Origin: Brevipalpus yothersi
Taxonomy: Eukaryota; Arthropoda; Arachnida; Trombidiformes; Tenuipalpidae
Assembly (NCBI GenBank): GCA_003956705.1
Contig: QZCP01000468.1
Span: 124,001-188,000, forward strand
Direction: 5' to 3'
Length of the DNA stretch: 64,000 nucleotides
The notes below the pieces were generated by a model that saw only the letters and a list, made by a program, of their open reading frames with translations, had not been told where the DNA came from and did not search any database. Of the stretch, positions 32,719 to 44,793 are shown in pieces. The translations under genes and the position numbers were made by a program. Numbering within the stretch: position 1 is the stretch's first letter; each line of letters starts with the position of its first letter.

Positions 32719-33113
32719 ATGATCAGCAAAGGGCTTTGGTAAGTTACTATCCTAAGATCATTTGGGTATTCATAACTTAATGCAACTTCTCTCTTCATAG
32801 TTCGAGGCTTGTTGTTGCCCGAAATTTTCAGCTTCTTTCACGAATGAATTCAAGTATGAACAGTGGAGGAATGATGGAAACTGCTACCAAGTTTCTGTTT
32901 AGACGGCCAGTTCTCACAACTGCCCTTGTTACTGGATGGACTGCCTATATCATTGTCAAATACTATTACAAATATGCTGGATTATATTTCAATTATGACT
33001 TTATAACCGAGGGTAGAAGAGCTCGTGGCCGGTCATATGAAGAGTGGTTGGCAAGTTACGATGATGAGAAAATGGAGCAATATTTCAAGAAACATGGTGT
33101 TAAAACCTCATGA
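32719..33113 (+). CDS. COX6C-like cytochrome c oxidase subunit (copy 2)
   Basis: Two exons (32719-32738 and 32801-33113; intron 62 nt) give 110 aa. Exon 1 and the start of exon 2 encode a basic mitochondrial presequence (MISKGLCSRLVVARNFQLLS). A membrane helix (LTTALVTGWTAYIIVKYYY) is followed by RSYEEWLASYDDEKMEQYFK and a short basic end. The YDDE motif, topology and intron site (after codon 6-7, phase 2, 62 nt) match copy 1 at 24480-24880, so the two are paralogues despite low overall identity. Likely a small inner-membrane subunit of complex IV. Which copy is the true COX6C orthologue is unclear; an alternative is a diverged small assembly factor. Confidence 0.7.
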
Positions 33114-34518
33114 ATTGGTAATATTTTAGCGGAGATCTAATTATGTTATTTACTCTCTATGATGTGTATGTGAAAGTTATTGTCTCTCTCTCACACACAT
33201 ATAGTGGAGGGATTCAAAATTCGAAATAGAAATACAGGATTAGTCATGTTTCCCTTTAATACCTTCTCTCTTAGCATCTCTGAATTCTTCCCTTTCTTTG
33301 TCTAGCTATATTTGAGTTATTTGTCATACGCCTCTGTGCCCGAGTTTTTAACTCGTATGACGTATTTATATCTCCTGTTGAAGATTCCTCCGGAAAGCAG
33401 TTGCACCTTGTACAAGTCAGGCAGTCAAGATGAGGTCTCATTGAAAATTGGACTGAGTTAGGAACTCTTATGTCACTTCCTGTAATATTCCATAGAATTT
33501 GAAGATTTATCTTATCCAGTCATCGAGCATCCTAATTGGCTAAAACTGGTGAGCATCGAGTTTCTCTTTAGTTACATATATTAGAAGACACCAAAAGTGG
33601 GTAACTTCATTGACAATGGCCTATCACGTAGGAGGTTTCAAAAATTTAGCATTCATTTTTGATTCGTTTTCGATTCAAATTTTACCTGTGAGCAAATTTT
33701 GATTCGGAAATTCAAAAAAAACATGGGCATTTTATTTACAAATCAATAATCCTAATGGGAAAAACTAACTCATAATTCAGATTATTGAAGATATGGAAAA
33801 TTTTCTCTATCTTCAATCATCTATGAGCATGGAATTTTTAGTCACTCTCAGAGGGTCACTGTATTGACAGATGTATTAATCACTTGGACCCATGACAGGA
33901 TGAAAAAGCTTCAATCATGAGAAGGAAGCTCGATAAGTCAGGAGCATGATGATGGAGGTATCGATTCTAATGATAATTATAAGATTCGAAAAATTAACAG
34001 AGGAAAATGACTTGAACGAGATGATAAGTAAAAAATCATGAGCGATAGGCATCACTTAAAGCTTTTCATTGTTCGTAGATCGTTCATCACAAGAATTTGA
34101 TTAATAAAATTATCCAACTTTGTCTCAAATTCTTGGCACTGCATTTGAGACTGTATCCTCTTTGATGACTTAGTGAGATCCTCTGGGAAGAGACAGTTCT
34201 GAGAGGGAATCACTATTATTTTTGCTGATTTCGCTGATTTTTCCCATCATCTCTTTTCAATTTGACGCTGTAGTTCGTTTATGTTTGTGAGATCACGATA
34301 CAGCTTCGATATGAGGGGAGGACAGATTTTTTTTTCGTTCGACTCTTCCAAAATACATCAGCAAAATCTTGAATCTTGAAACTCTTGTCGAAAATAGTGC
34401 GAGACTGGAATAAACTCTAGGAACAGATGGTAATTGATAGCAGCTGATTGAATTTTTTCCGTTTTTAAATTCTCGAAGAACGAGATCCTCATGAATGCTG
34501 CTAGTTCCTTATATGTTC
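33114..34518. other. 1.4-kb spacer; no gene recognised
   Basis: The 3' flank of COX6C-like copy 2 and of the protease gene. Only short frames occur, without homology. A short CT/CA stretch lies at 33182-33200. Confidence 0.4.
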
Positions 34519-35954
34519 TCATTTTCTGCCTTGATAAATATTTGCTGATATCCAATCTGATGAGCTACTGACTCTGTGATAAATACCAGGTTGATATTGT
34601 TTGGCACAAGAATATCCAGCGGAAACTATTCCAATCAGATACCAAACTCCATATTCGTTTAGCATCAGTGGCCCACCGGAATCACCCTTAAAACAATTAA
34701 AGAAGAGATAAACTGTTAGTCATATTCAAAACAATATATATTTATCTCAAGCGATTGATCAGAGAATTTTTTCCTAAACTATATTTCTAGTATCAGTGTT
34801 TATTCCCTTCTTTCTTTGAACAGTTAACTAATCAATCAGAAACCTAATGCAATAATCGTGCGAAAATATCGACTCTTATTGATTTTCGGTGAATAAGTTT
34901 TCAATCTGTTTTGAATAGATTCCTCCCTCACACTTCAGCGAAGATTTACACTTCAATTGGCATGGACTAAAAAAAGAGACCAATCAATCAATGGCATAAA
35001 ATGGAAACATTTTCAGCTGAGAAGGACAAACATCTCGCTTTTAGAATTGATCAGTATATTATCTCACCTGACATGCATCGCGACCACCAAATTCATAGCC
35101 AGCGCACATCATTTCATCGTGGATTCGGATATTAATTCCTCTTCTTCGGTGCCATACTTCACAAACGTTATTATCGATAACAGGCACATTGACATGCTGG
35201 AGCACTTTTGGTCTTAATTTCGATCCTGATAAAAGAGAGAAGAAGGAAAGGGAAATTATGAAAAAATGATAAAAAAATGAGAACAATCGAAATCAAAATT
35301 GACTCTATCAAGTTTTCTCTATAAATATTCACAGATTTGCCAGGCAACTCCTCAAATTTAACGATTCCTGGAAGAAATCAGAATTCTCCTCTCATCAAAG
35401 CTTCAGGTAATGTCTTAGGGAAGGAGAAATATATTTTAGCATATCCAAATTCGGATGTCCTTTGAGAGTAGAGCAGCCAAATGTCAACTTGAAGTCAAAT
35501 TTAGTCTATTGAAGCTCAAAGTGATAATCGAGAGGTCTTAAAACGGCTGTAGAGTGATGAAAACATAAACTGACAGTTGACTGATAGATCTATTATTGTA
35601 ACGGTAAAAAACTTTCCTCAAATCGTAAAAGTCAAATCGAATGAAAAATCAACTGAACTTTGAATGCCTTTTTCGATAAAAAAGTGAATATTTTTCTCAG
35701 CAGAACTCGCTTCATAAATACAAAAGGAACTTGGCGATTAGATCACATCTTCAGGCCTTTGACCCTCACTATGTCAAGGGTCAAAGACTGAATCGTATAC
35801 AGTGATAGCGTATCAAGCGTATTCAATGTTTGCCAACTTAAGGCCAATCTGGACAGCTAGAATGGCAAGATATCGAATTGAATCGAATATTGGCGCGAGT
35901 TTGGGATTAGCTGTGGGAACATTTCGTAAGATGAAGAAAGAAAGAAAGAAAGCT

Positions 35955-35986
<32 letters not shown>

Positions 35987-36583
35987 CTTTGAATTGATTT
36001 ACATGCAAGTGGTAAGTAGTGAGAATGGAAGGAAACAAGAAGAATGGTGAAGAAGAGCATGACAGTGGAAAACAATGATTCCAAATGTTGTGGTTGGCAA
36101 GCGAGAAGTTGGGTTGAGAGAGGATAAATATCTTACCTGCTTGCAGGGCTCCCCAGCCTGCAACAAAAGCCACTCTCCCCAAAAAGTTGGCACCTTTTTG
36201 GGGTAAACAAATCGGTTTTATATTATCTCGATACTGAACCGGTCTATCCAATACAAGAACCGCAACATCATATCGGTCTGCTTGAGGAGTGAAGCGAAAA
36301 TTAGGATGCAATCGTACATCCGTCACCGTGAACACTTCATGAGGTAAACTTTCGATATCCGAGTGAAGCACATAATCACCCAAAGTTACTCGGATGCTGT
36401 TCGGATTTTGCTGAGATCTGCTCATCCACGCCAACCACATCAGTTTCAATTAAGGTTTTCGATTGAGAGAGAGAGAAAAAAAGAAAATTAATTGATGACT
36501 GATCGTCATCATCAAAAAAATGAATCCGGTTGTTGAATTTTGTGGTGATTATTCATTTTGGGGGCAAGTGTTCGGATTAGTGA

Positions 36584-36643
<60 letters not shown>

Positions 36644-37180
36644 TGTGTAACCAGACCAGTGTTTTGATGAAGAGAGAGAGAAAAGAGAACAAAGGAGGAA
36701 AAATTCGTTAGCTGACGGTCGATAATAATTTCTCTCAATTAATCAATTAATTTACAATAGATTTTCCAAAAACAATTAGATTCTGTTTACGCACCGTGCT
36801 ACACAATGACCTGCAGTGACCACATGTCTTTGGCCAACGAGAGCTCCTCCACAGCGACTACCACCCACTTGGACGAATGCCTTCAAGTAACAAAATGAAG
36901 ATGATTAAACTCAACTTTAATGGAACAGACAAAGCCGTTTATCAGATCAAATAAATTCGCTGTGATTGACCAGCATGCTTTCCGAATCTTTTGACCTCAA
37001 GACAGAAAATACCGAATTGATCTAGAAAGAAATAAGAATAAATGCTTCATAAAATCACTTTATCATTTTTAATATCAATATTCTTCGGAAGAAATACCTC
37101 TATTTCATTGAAATTTTCTTTTTCCCAGTCGGAGACTAGTCCAATTTATCATTTCCCAGTAAGCGAGAAAATTTGCGTAA

Positions 37181-37238
<58 letters not shown>

Positions 37239-37311
37239 AAAATTGCATCACCGCTAATCGTAGTGATGGTGGAAAAGTCCAGCCGAGGTGGATGGTTAAT
37301 ATTTCTACCGC

Positions 37312-37342
<31 letters not shown>

Positions 37343-37784
37343 CTTTCTCTCTCTTTCTCTATCTCCGCTCAAAAAGTCCGAACTAAAAACAAACTTAATC
37401 GGGAGAGATCAAGGCTGTAGGAGCCAGGGAAGAGCACGAATTTGGGTGATACTCGGACTCGAAATCAGTGTTCGATCAGCCCGCGAGCGAGTCAGTCGAG
37501 CTGGCAGGCGAAGCTGGCGTGAGGAAAGTTCACGCGCAAAGCGCTGGCGAGTGGCGAAGGGTTCTGAGGGGCAGTGACCCACATTCTAATTTAGATGATG
37601 AAAGTGGACGATTCAATAGAAAAATCTACTCTCGAATCATCCTCACTGAGCAGTAGCTGAGCTATTAGCGCTCAATTGTAGCAGTAGCGATGGTAGTAGC
37701 AGCGTGCGGTGTGTCCATGGTCAATAGACTTACAAACGATAATGATGAGAACGGTAAACGAGGCACTTTCGAAAGCTTGCTATC

Positions 37785-37856
<72 letters not shown>

Positions 37857-38221
37857 TTAAATGATTATGGACCAAGTGAGAGTATATACACAATTTGAAT
37901 AGCGAAAATTGGCCTCCCTGGCTGATGTAAGTGATCAAAATCATGATTGGAATGGTCAAGTGATGGTCGTGAAGCTGGAAAAAGAGTCATAGCGTAAGTA
38001 CATCTACTCGTCGGCTACTTACTTGCCAAGGAAACTGTCCAAACGAAGCATCAGAGCCTCCAACAATTCGGCTGATTCTTGTAGCACTTCTTCCACAATC
38101 TGCATGAGTGGACAATAAGAACAGATCGATGAGAATAGAGATGACTCGTCATCGTGTGAATGGTCAAATGACAAATAAAATGTTCAAAAATTTGATGGAA
38201 AGAAATTTAACGAATAGACGA

Positions 38222-38282
<61 letters not shown>

Positions 38283-38478
38283 TGAGGAAGGGAGAGGAAA
38301 TTCGACTTTGGGTCATTTTTGAACGCAACCAATTTTAGTCCTAAAGATCCCGTATCTTTTTCCCCAATAAAAGATGGCTTCTCTCAATCATAGTAATTGA
38401 GCAATCATTTGGACAAATTGCTGAGCAAGTTTGAGCTGTTATCATCATCATTCTCAGCGACCAGTAGTGGTAGTGGAC

Positions 38479-38522
<44 letters not shown>

Positions 38523-39355
38523 AAATAGCCAACTGTACGAGATCCATGGGTTCACAGAATATAAATAGAAAGCTTTTTATTATTACACCAATTTTTTCGC
38601 GGATCTCAAGTATCAGAGGGATAGAGGATGAAAAAACATTCAAATTGCTTGAGTGATTTCTTCTTCTAATCACTCCGCAACAAAGTGCAATCGGATCTTG
38701 TTCATGTTTTCCAGGATATAATTTCAGCCATCAACAAATAACATGAGGTTCGTTTGGGAATTAAAACAAACTGTTCAATTTTGTCTAGATTGTCATATTC
38801 TTCAAGTTTAGCGTCTATTGTTTTTATGATTTGATTATGAAGAATATTTCTCTCTCTCTCTTTCTCTTTTTACTCTCTCGATCTTTTTTTGACCTAGAAC
38901 TAAGAAGGGAAGAGCTCCAGGATATGTTCGCTTCTATCAGAAAAAGAAGTGTATGAGAAGAAGGTCAAATCTTGATTCAGACAGTCAGTATACTGCTGTT
39001 ACCGTCATTTGATAAGTTCATTTGAGATGCTCGATTCACAATCAATTACTAAGTTTCGTAATAGAGAAGAAAAAGGGAAGCTCACCCCATGTGTTCGTGG
39101 ATAAGCAATGCGGAAGATGAGGAAGAGAAACAGACAAATACTGGGTACATTATAAGAGTGATCAATACTCACATGGGTCGTTGACGACAGGTCCAAAAAA
39201 TGCCGGCTGGATGTCCTGGCTGCTTGGTGTGATACAGCATGTGTATAAGGGTCCGCACGATGAGCCCAGTGAGCCACCTGACATCCAGCAAGATAGGAAA
39301 AATTGGCACCGAGTACCCCCAACACATCCTTGGTTGAAACGATTTTTGGGTCTCG
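34519..39355 (-). CDS. Secreted trypsin-like serine protease (fly CG8170/CG8213 type)
   Basis: Six exons on the minus strand (39355-39173, 38099-38023, 36880-36795, 36417-36137, 35225-35068, 34686-34519) join in phase. The first carries a Cys-rich knot (GCVGGTRCQFFLSCWMSGGS, SSCGPLYTCC) like the disulphide domain of insect Stubble-related proteases, then VVNDPYCGRSATRISRIVGG with the zymogen cut before IVGG. The catalytic domain has His in VVTAGHC, Asp in DRYDVAVLVL and Ser in DACQGDSGGP. Asp six residues before the Ser predicts cleavage after Arg/Lys. The block HPNFRFTPQADRYDVAVLVL is close to fly CG8170/CG8213. Fly relatives act in epithelial or cuticle morphogenesis. The N terminus is incomplete; a candidate signal-peptide exon lies at 42733-42859. 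Introns are large and full of AG/CT microsatellites. Confidence 0.9.
35934..35981. repeat. GAAA then (GA)n tract
   Basis: Polypurine microsatellite in a protease intron. Confidence 0.9.
36587..36640. repeat. (AG)n microsatellite
   Basis: About 27 uninterrupted AG units in a protease intron. Confidence 0.95.
37187..37232. repeat. (CT)n microsatellite
   Basis: Opposite purine-strand polarity to the tracts at 35934 and 36587. Confidence 0.95.
37309..37364. repeat. CT/TTTCTC compound repeat
   Basis: CT dinucleotides passing into a regular CTCTCTTT-type repeat. Confidence 0.9.
37788..37853. repeat. (CT)n microsatellite
   Basis: About 66 nt of near-perfect CT in a protease intron. Confidence 0.95.
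38224..38282. repeat. (GAAA)n tetranucleotide repeat
   Basis: About 12 GAAA units ending in GA. Confidence 0.95.
38482..38522. repeat. (CT)n microsatellite
   Basis: About 41 nt in the intron before the 38023-38099 exon. Confidence 0.95.
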
Positions 39356-39584
39356 CTGCAAGAGAATAGATGGTTAGACACATATATTCCAAATTAGAGA
39401 GGATCCAGTTGATAGGTGATCATGCTTAGGATCTTTTCACCATCTTCACCTTCTTCCGCTTGAGGAGATAGGAGATCGGAATGCTCACCTGAATAGAGAT
39501 TACCGATGTGCATTGAGGGTAAAAATCGCACCACATTTCCCAAAGCTTTGGTGACAAAATTAGCTGAAGCTGGTGGAGATTGGA

Positions 39585-39586
39585 AT

Positions 39587-39656
<70 letters not shown>
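39585..39656. repeat. GAAA then (GA)n tract
   Basis: Compound polypurine repeat of about 72 nt, 230 nt upstream of the Cys-knot exon. Confidence 0.95.
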
Positions 39657-39659
<3 letters not shown>

Positions 39660-40704
39660 GTGTTTTTCAATAGTGGCCAGAATAACAGTATAATCACGCA
39701 ACCTTTCACTCGTATTTCTTTTTTGTCAGTCCCTGAAAGAGCAACTATTTCAGGTTTACTTATGCAATCACCTTTATTCCGATCGATTGTGAATCGGCTT
39801 CATGGGTGACTTGCTTGACTGTTACTGGAAAGTAATGCAAAACAATTCTGAACCTAAAGAAATAGAAATAGAAGTGGCTATTTTTTCTTTTCTACCTTTC
39901 TCTTTTGCAAGCAATTGTGAAAGGGCGAGTCGAAACGATCAACATGGCTCAGACTATTGCATTGACTGAAATTTGACTTCTACATCCTTCGAATGAAAGT
40001 ATTTAAACGGTGCTGATAGATTTCGTAAAACTTTCTACTACCAAATCGAACCTCACCACGACGATGAGGTAGCAGCTTCTCTCTCTCCTACTCTTTGTCG
40101 TGATGCATTTCATTTTGTGTTTGGTACTTTTTCTCGATCAGATCTGATGAATTGAACATGCATGCTAAAATGTGTTTCAGCATGAAATATTAGCACGCTG
40201 TGTAGTAAGCATATTTAGCCCAAATTAGCGCTTTTATTTTAGGAAGTAGTTGAAGGATTGCTAACTTGCATTGTCATGATCTGTGCTATTTAGTTGAAAC
40301 AAGCGTTTAAGTGATATTATGTTTGCAGAAAAAAAGGCGACTCAATAATTCATCGGAGAAAGAGAGAAAGTTCTTCTCTTCACAATTTCTACCAGTTGAG
40401 AAAATTGAATTTTCACGATTATTATGGAAACACATTTTTATTCTACAAATTTTCTCAATTACTCCTTCCTTTCGAATATTTGTCACGGAACTCACTAGTC
40501 TTCTACTGAGAATTTTGCTTCGCTATTTCTTCTCATTTTTCTCACCATTCAATTGCTCACATACATGTAATTTTCAGAAAAAAGAGGACATTATAACGGA
40601 AGAGAAAAAGTGAGATCGAATCCAAATAAAGTTAGTAGTGACAGATGTCATAAAAGTTGTAGTGAAGAAGGGAAAGACCCAAAAAAAACCTGGTTGACAA
40701 AAAA

Positions 40705-40705
<1 letters not shown>

Positions 40706-40779
<74 letters not shown>

Positions 40780-40805
40780 CGCTCTCTCTCTCCCTCTCTT
40801 TCTCT
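40706..40805. repeat. Long (CT)n microsatellite
   Basis: The longest tract in the window, about 100 nt with minor interruptions near its 3' end. Confidence 0.95.
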
Positions 40806-41134
40806 TGTCCCCTCTCCCTCATCTGGTCATTTTGTGTTTAAATTTAGGATCGCCAACAAAATATCCTTGGAATTCCCAAAGCAGAATGACAGTTTATTCC
40901 TTCACAAGAATATCTCGAGGCCTGATTGAGCTGTTCCCAAAACACTCTGAACAATCTGAACAATCAGGACAATATACCTTGAGCTCAACAAAGGGAATAA
41001 CAAAGATCAATTATGAAAGATGGAAAGAGAGGAGCGAATGTCATACGCAAAGGTGTGGTAGGTCAGGCTAGTATATCGCTGAAGAGGCCACTCTAGTGGG
41101 AAGGTCGCTGAAGATCGCGATAAGTTTAGAATTG

Positions 41135-41271
41135 TTTCTCTCTCTCTCTCTCTCTCTTTCTCTCCAGCCATCAATCACACCCTGATGCTGGCAAGCGTGG
41201 ATGCAGTGAGGAGCAGCATCCCGGACGAATTCGACGTTCTCTTTCTTTTTCTCTTTCTCTTTCTCTATCGC

Positions 41272-41322
<51 letters not shown>
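41135..41322. repeat. Paired CT tracts
   Basis: Two tracts, 41135-41164 and 41240-41322, separated by about 75 nt of unique sequence. Confidence 0.9.
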
Positions 41323-41326
<4 letters not shown>

Positions 41327-42392
41327 GAGTTCGCTGCTCCTTTTGGGAAGGCTGGTGATGCGGACTCGCGTAGCTCTCCACTACCAGTTGACGAGCTCGG
41401 AGCTGGCTCTTCTCGTAGCGATCGAGTGATGCTGACGAAAATGGATGATGATCACAGAGTGGAGCAAAAATTTGGCTACGTTCTGATATATGAGGTGGTA
41501 GAGGGTTCATTAGCTTCCGAGCGAGGGAAGAGCGAGAGAGAGATGATTCACGCCGCTCGATCGTTCGGAACACTCTCGCTTGCGTTTCGATATTCCTGAA
41601 CGTTTTTGGGAGGACCAATGTTGCAGCTTCACTTCACCCCTCATCCAATCGCTTTCACCGCCTTTTCACTCAAATCACTGGTAATTGGTGCTGATATTTG
41701 GGGAAAGTGCTCTTTACGTGCAAAGTTAGGCGCTTGAATGAAGCCTGAATGAGGCGAAAGCCAATGGAAGACTACTACCATTACTATTACAATTCGAAAT
41801 ATTGGACCATTTTCCCGATGAAGCCATCTACACTACCTCTTCTCACTTTTTAGCTCACTTTTGGTGTTAATTTGAGCAAATCATTTGAGAGAAAGAGAGA
41901 CAGAAGAAGAGGCCTCACGAATGATGACTTCACTGCGTTCACCGCATGATTCATCTTGTAGGATTCAAAAATTTTACACAATCATTCATTAATATGATCA
42001 GCTCTAGTTTTTCGAACTTAATGAAATCATTCATTTGACATCATACATCCTCTTGACCTCTTGAAAGTTCATTTTCACCTACAATTTGTCCGTATAATGG
42101 ACCTCTAAACCCTCATAACTGTTCTGATCAAGGAAAATGAGAAACGATGAAAATGGTGAGAGAGAAAATTTCAAAAACTTCAAGAGTTAGCTGAACAAAA
42201 AAGAATTTTGGCCATTGAGAGGACAAAGCACCAGAAGTAGGATTTGTTTGCATATCTCCCACTGACTTTATTCATCATCAGTTGAGAGAATGGAAAAGAG
42301 CTTAGAACGAACGGATCAGCACGAGTCGAGAAAAGAAGAAGTGAATAATGTTGAGGCTGTGAGAGACTACAGATAACGGTACATTGCTGGCG

Positions 42393-42399
42393 TTGTGTA

Positions 42400-42435
<36 letters not shown>
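42393..42435. repeat. (TG)n microsatellite
   Basis: The only clear GT/CA tract I see; the rest are AG/CT or GAAA. Confidence 0.9.
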
Positions 42436-42436
<1 letters not shown>

Positions 42437-42732
42437 ATATACGCTCCTTATGGCTATTTGCTCTGGAACATTAAATACTAACAATAGCCGTGAACTGGAT
42501 GGACAAAAGTTGTGACCATCATCAGAAATGGTCACATACATTGAGCGAAACGCTGTCCGATTCCGAATGTTAGTGAACTGGCATCTTCCTACTCGTCTAC
42601 ACCTTTTTTCGGGTTCTGAAACTTGATCCTGAAACTGCTTCGTGACGCTTAATAGCGATGTGTGTGAGTGTGTATGTGTGGAAGATGCCACTGAGAGAGA
42701 AATAATTTTTTGATTGAGTTAACTGTACTTAC

Positions 42733-42859
42733 TGTCAGGAGCGGTCCTCTCGAAATCAGAATATGTTCGATTTAAGAATATATCATAGGTAAGTCGATCT
42801 GGTAAGGTCGATATGAGAGCGAAGTTGATTACCAGGTTGACCACAAAGATATTTAGCAT
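42733..42859 (-). CDS. Candidate first coding exon of the serine protease
   Basis: The ATG at 42859 opens MLNIFVVNLVINFALISTLP, a plausible signal peptide, and the frame runs to a GTAAGT donor (intron begins at 42732). It leaves phase 1, exactly what the 39355 exon needs, and would complete a 359-aa protease. Support is only phase, signal-peptide character and strand. The 3.4-kb intron could hide further exons. Confidence 0.4.
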
Positions 42860-43554
42860 CCTTTTTGTGGCCCTGCTTGCTCTTATTCATTGGGTGTGGA
42901 TGAAATATCCTGGTCTTGCTGGGGCTCACTTTTAAACGATGATGATCGACGATAATCCAATGGAAATCATCTGAGCTTATTCCGATTGATTTTCAACTTA
43001 TATACATCCACTGGGAGACGTACTCTCACACGATGATCGATGGTATCAAGGAATAGACCGTGGATGGTGATGCTGTTAGGAAAAGCTTTCCCGATATCGT
43101 TCGTTAGCATGCACAATGAATTTCGTTGAGTTACTAAGCTGACGATGAACATTCGATATATTTAGCTGGAGTGTCGAGGTAGAAGCTTATCCAAAAAAAG
43201 ACGAAGCATTGGTAACTACTTCGAACTGGAAAATCTATATCCGTTTGGCCCACTGAACTATAAGTTAGATGTATAATATTTAACTAGCAACAATTGAAAA
43301 GCCTAATACACAGATGAAAAATGACTTTGTTACTCGGAAAGATCACAGAATAGAGCCGTTTTAGGAGTAAAGAAGTCCGGCAGTAGGCTTGAAGCAAGAT
43401 GCTCTACTGAACGATTCTCTCTGAACGAACGAAGCTGAGTCCGGCTTCCATGATCAGATAGAGATTACGACCGTGATTCAGTAAGTGAGCGAGTCGGATT
43501 GGCTCACTCAGACTGAGTGAGAGAAGGAGAGAGAAAGAGAAAGAGAAAGAAGGA

Positions 43555-43594
<40 letters not shown>

Positions 43595-44660
43595 ACAAAA
43601 CTCACCTGACTCTCCTGACCTAAAATCCAAAATAAAATAACGGAGCATCAACGAAGGTGAGTGACTTGAGTTAGGACTGGAGGAGGAGACTCGATCTGAG
43701 AAAGGCAGAATTAAACTGGAGGAGGCAAGCCCAAGCTCACAACCCAAAATAGCGTCAATAACAGTTCTAGCGTTGCGACGATGGCTTTTGGCCTACTTGT
43801 GTCGATGACTTGCGTTCATTGAGCGGGTGGAGATAAAGAGAGATTCAGAACCTTCATTTGTTTTCTCTTGCCATCGGCTCTTGTAGTTACCAATCCATCG
43901 TCCCAGGACATCTCTCCAGCATTCGAATTATCATCTAACTTTTGGCCTTTTATTATCGAACATTTCGAGCTTCAAGCTTACCCAGCACGAAGTGTTCAAC
44001 TCCTAGATATCAGCTCTAAAGATTGGAAGGACACAAATTCGAAGACCAGATAGCATGAACCGTACCAAAAGCTTAGTTATATCTACTAACTAATCTGTAG
44101 GTCCTCGAAGCTCGAGGGTGATCTATTGAACATTTTGTGAAACATCGAGAAGCGCGGTTCTTTTTCGAATGGCTCCTTCACAAGCCATTCATTGGCTAAA
44201 AATGGCTAGTAAGAAGATTGTGGAGAGGTTCGAAAATGTGAAGAGAGGAAGAAAGAGAGAGAGAGAGAGACAAGAAAAGGCAAGACTGAGTTTGTAAATA
44301 TATGAGCTATTCCGTTGATCAAGGAAATAATTTGACTTGTTTGGAAATAAATATCTTATCTAAATCCGTTCCTGTGAATGATTGGTTGATCAGCAATACT
44401 CCCACCCAAGTTTTATGATTACTGGCTTGATGTGAACAAGAGGAATAAAAATCGCCTTTCGAACTGATCGCTGGGGACAGTTGTGTTGAAAGATCAAAAT
44501 TGTTTCCATCACTCGATTTGTTTACCCATTGATATGAAGATTGTTATGATTCGTGGCAATTGAATCAACATCTCCGTTTGCAAGTCACAGAATGGCAAAT
44601 ATCCTGGAGATGAAAAGCGATCGAGAGAGGATTCGGTGACAAAGCTCTCTCCCTCTTTAC
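42860..44660. other. No gene recognised; protease upstream region
   Basis: Contains the 43520-43593 repeat and a short GA run at 44250-44270. Short frames only (for example 43868-44053), none with homology. Confidence 0.4.
43520..43593. repeat. GA/GAAA compound repeat
   Basis: Polypurine tract of about 74 nt. Confidence 0.9.
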
Positions 44661-44695
44661 TCTTTCTTTCTTTCTTTCTCTCTCTCTCTCTCTCT
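44661..44695. repeat. TTTC/(CT)n tract at the SLC22 promoter
   Basis: Lies about 100 nt before the transporter ATG. GAGA-type tracts at this distance may work as promoter elements. Confidence 0.85.
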
Positions 44696-44793
44696 ACCAC
44701 TCGCTATCGTCACATTGCTCTTGTTACTCGATATGCAATCAGGAGAAATCGACGTACAATCTCTCACTGATGTGAATTAATAATGTTTTGACC

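Noticed and set aside
37136..37577. Frames rich in Ser-Leu or Arg-Glu across CT/GA tracts (also near 40600, 41100, 43500, 48700, 50400, 60200, 63700)
   Set aside because: They are translations of dinucleotide repeats, not proteins.
42302..42691. 129-codon minus-strand frame with CRRVGRCQF as an extra protease exon
   Set aside because: It runs through the TG repeat, and I found no donor with the phase needed by the next exon.
35500..43600. Regular AG/CT tracts as a CRISPR-like array or satellite
   Set aside because: The units are simple dinucleotides or GAAA without spacers; these are microsatellites.
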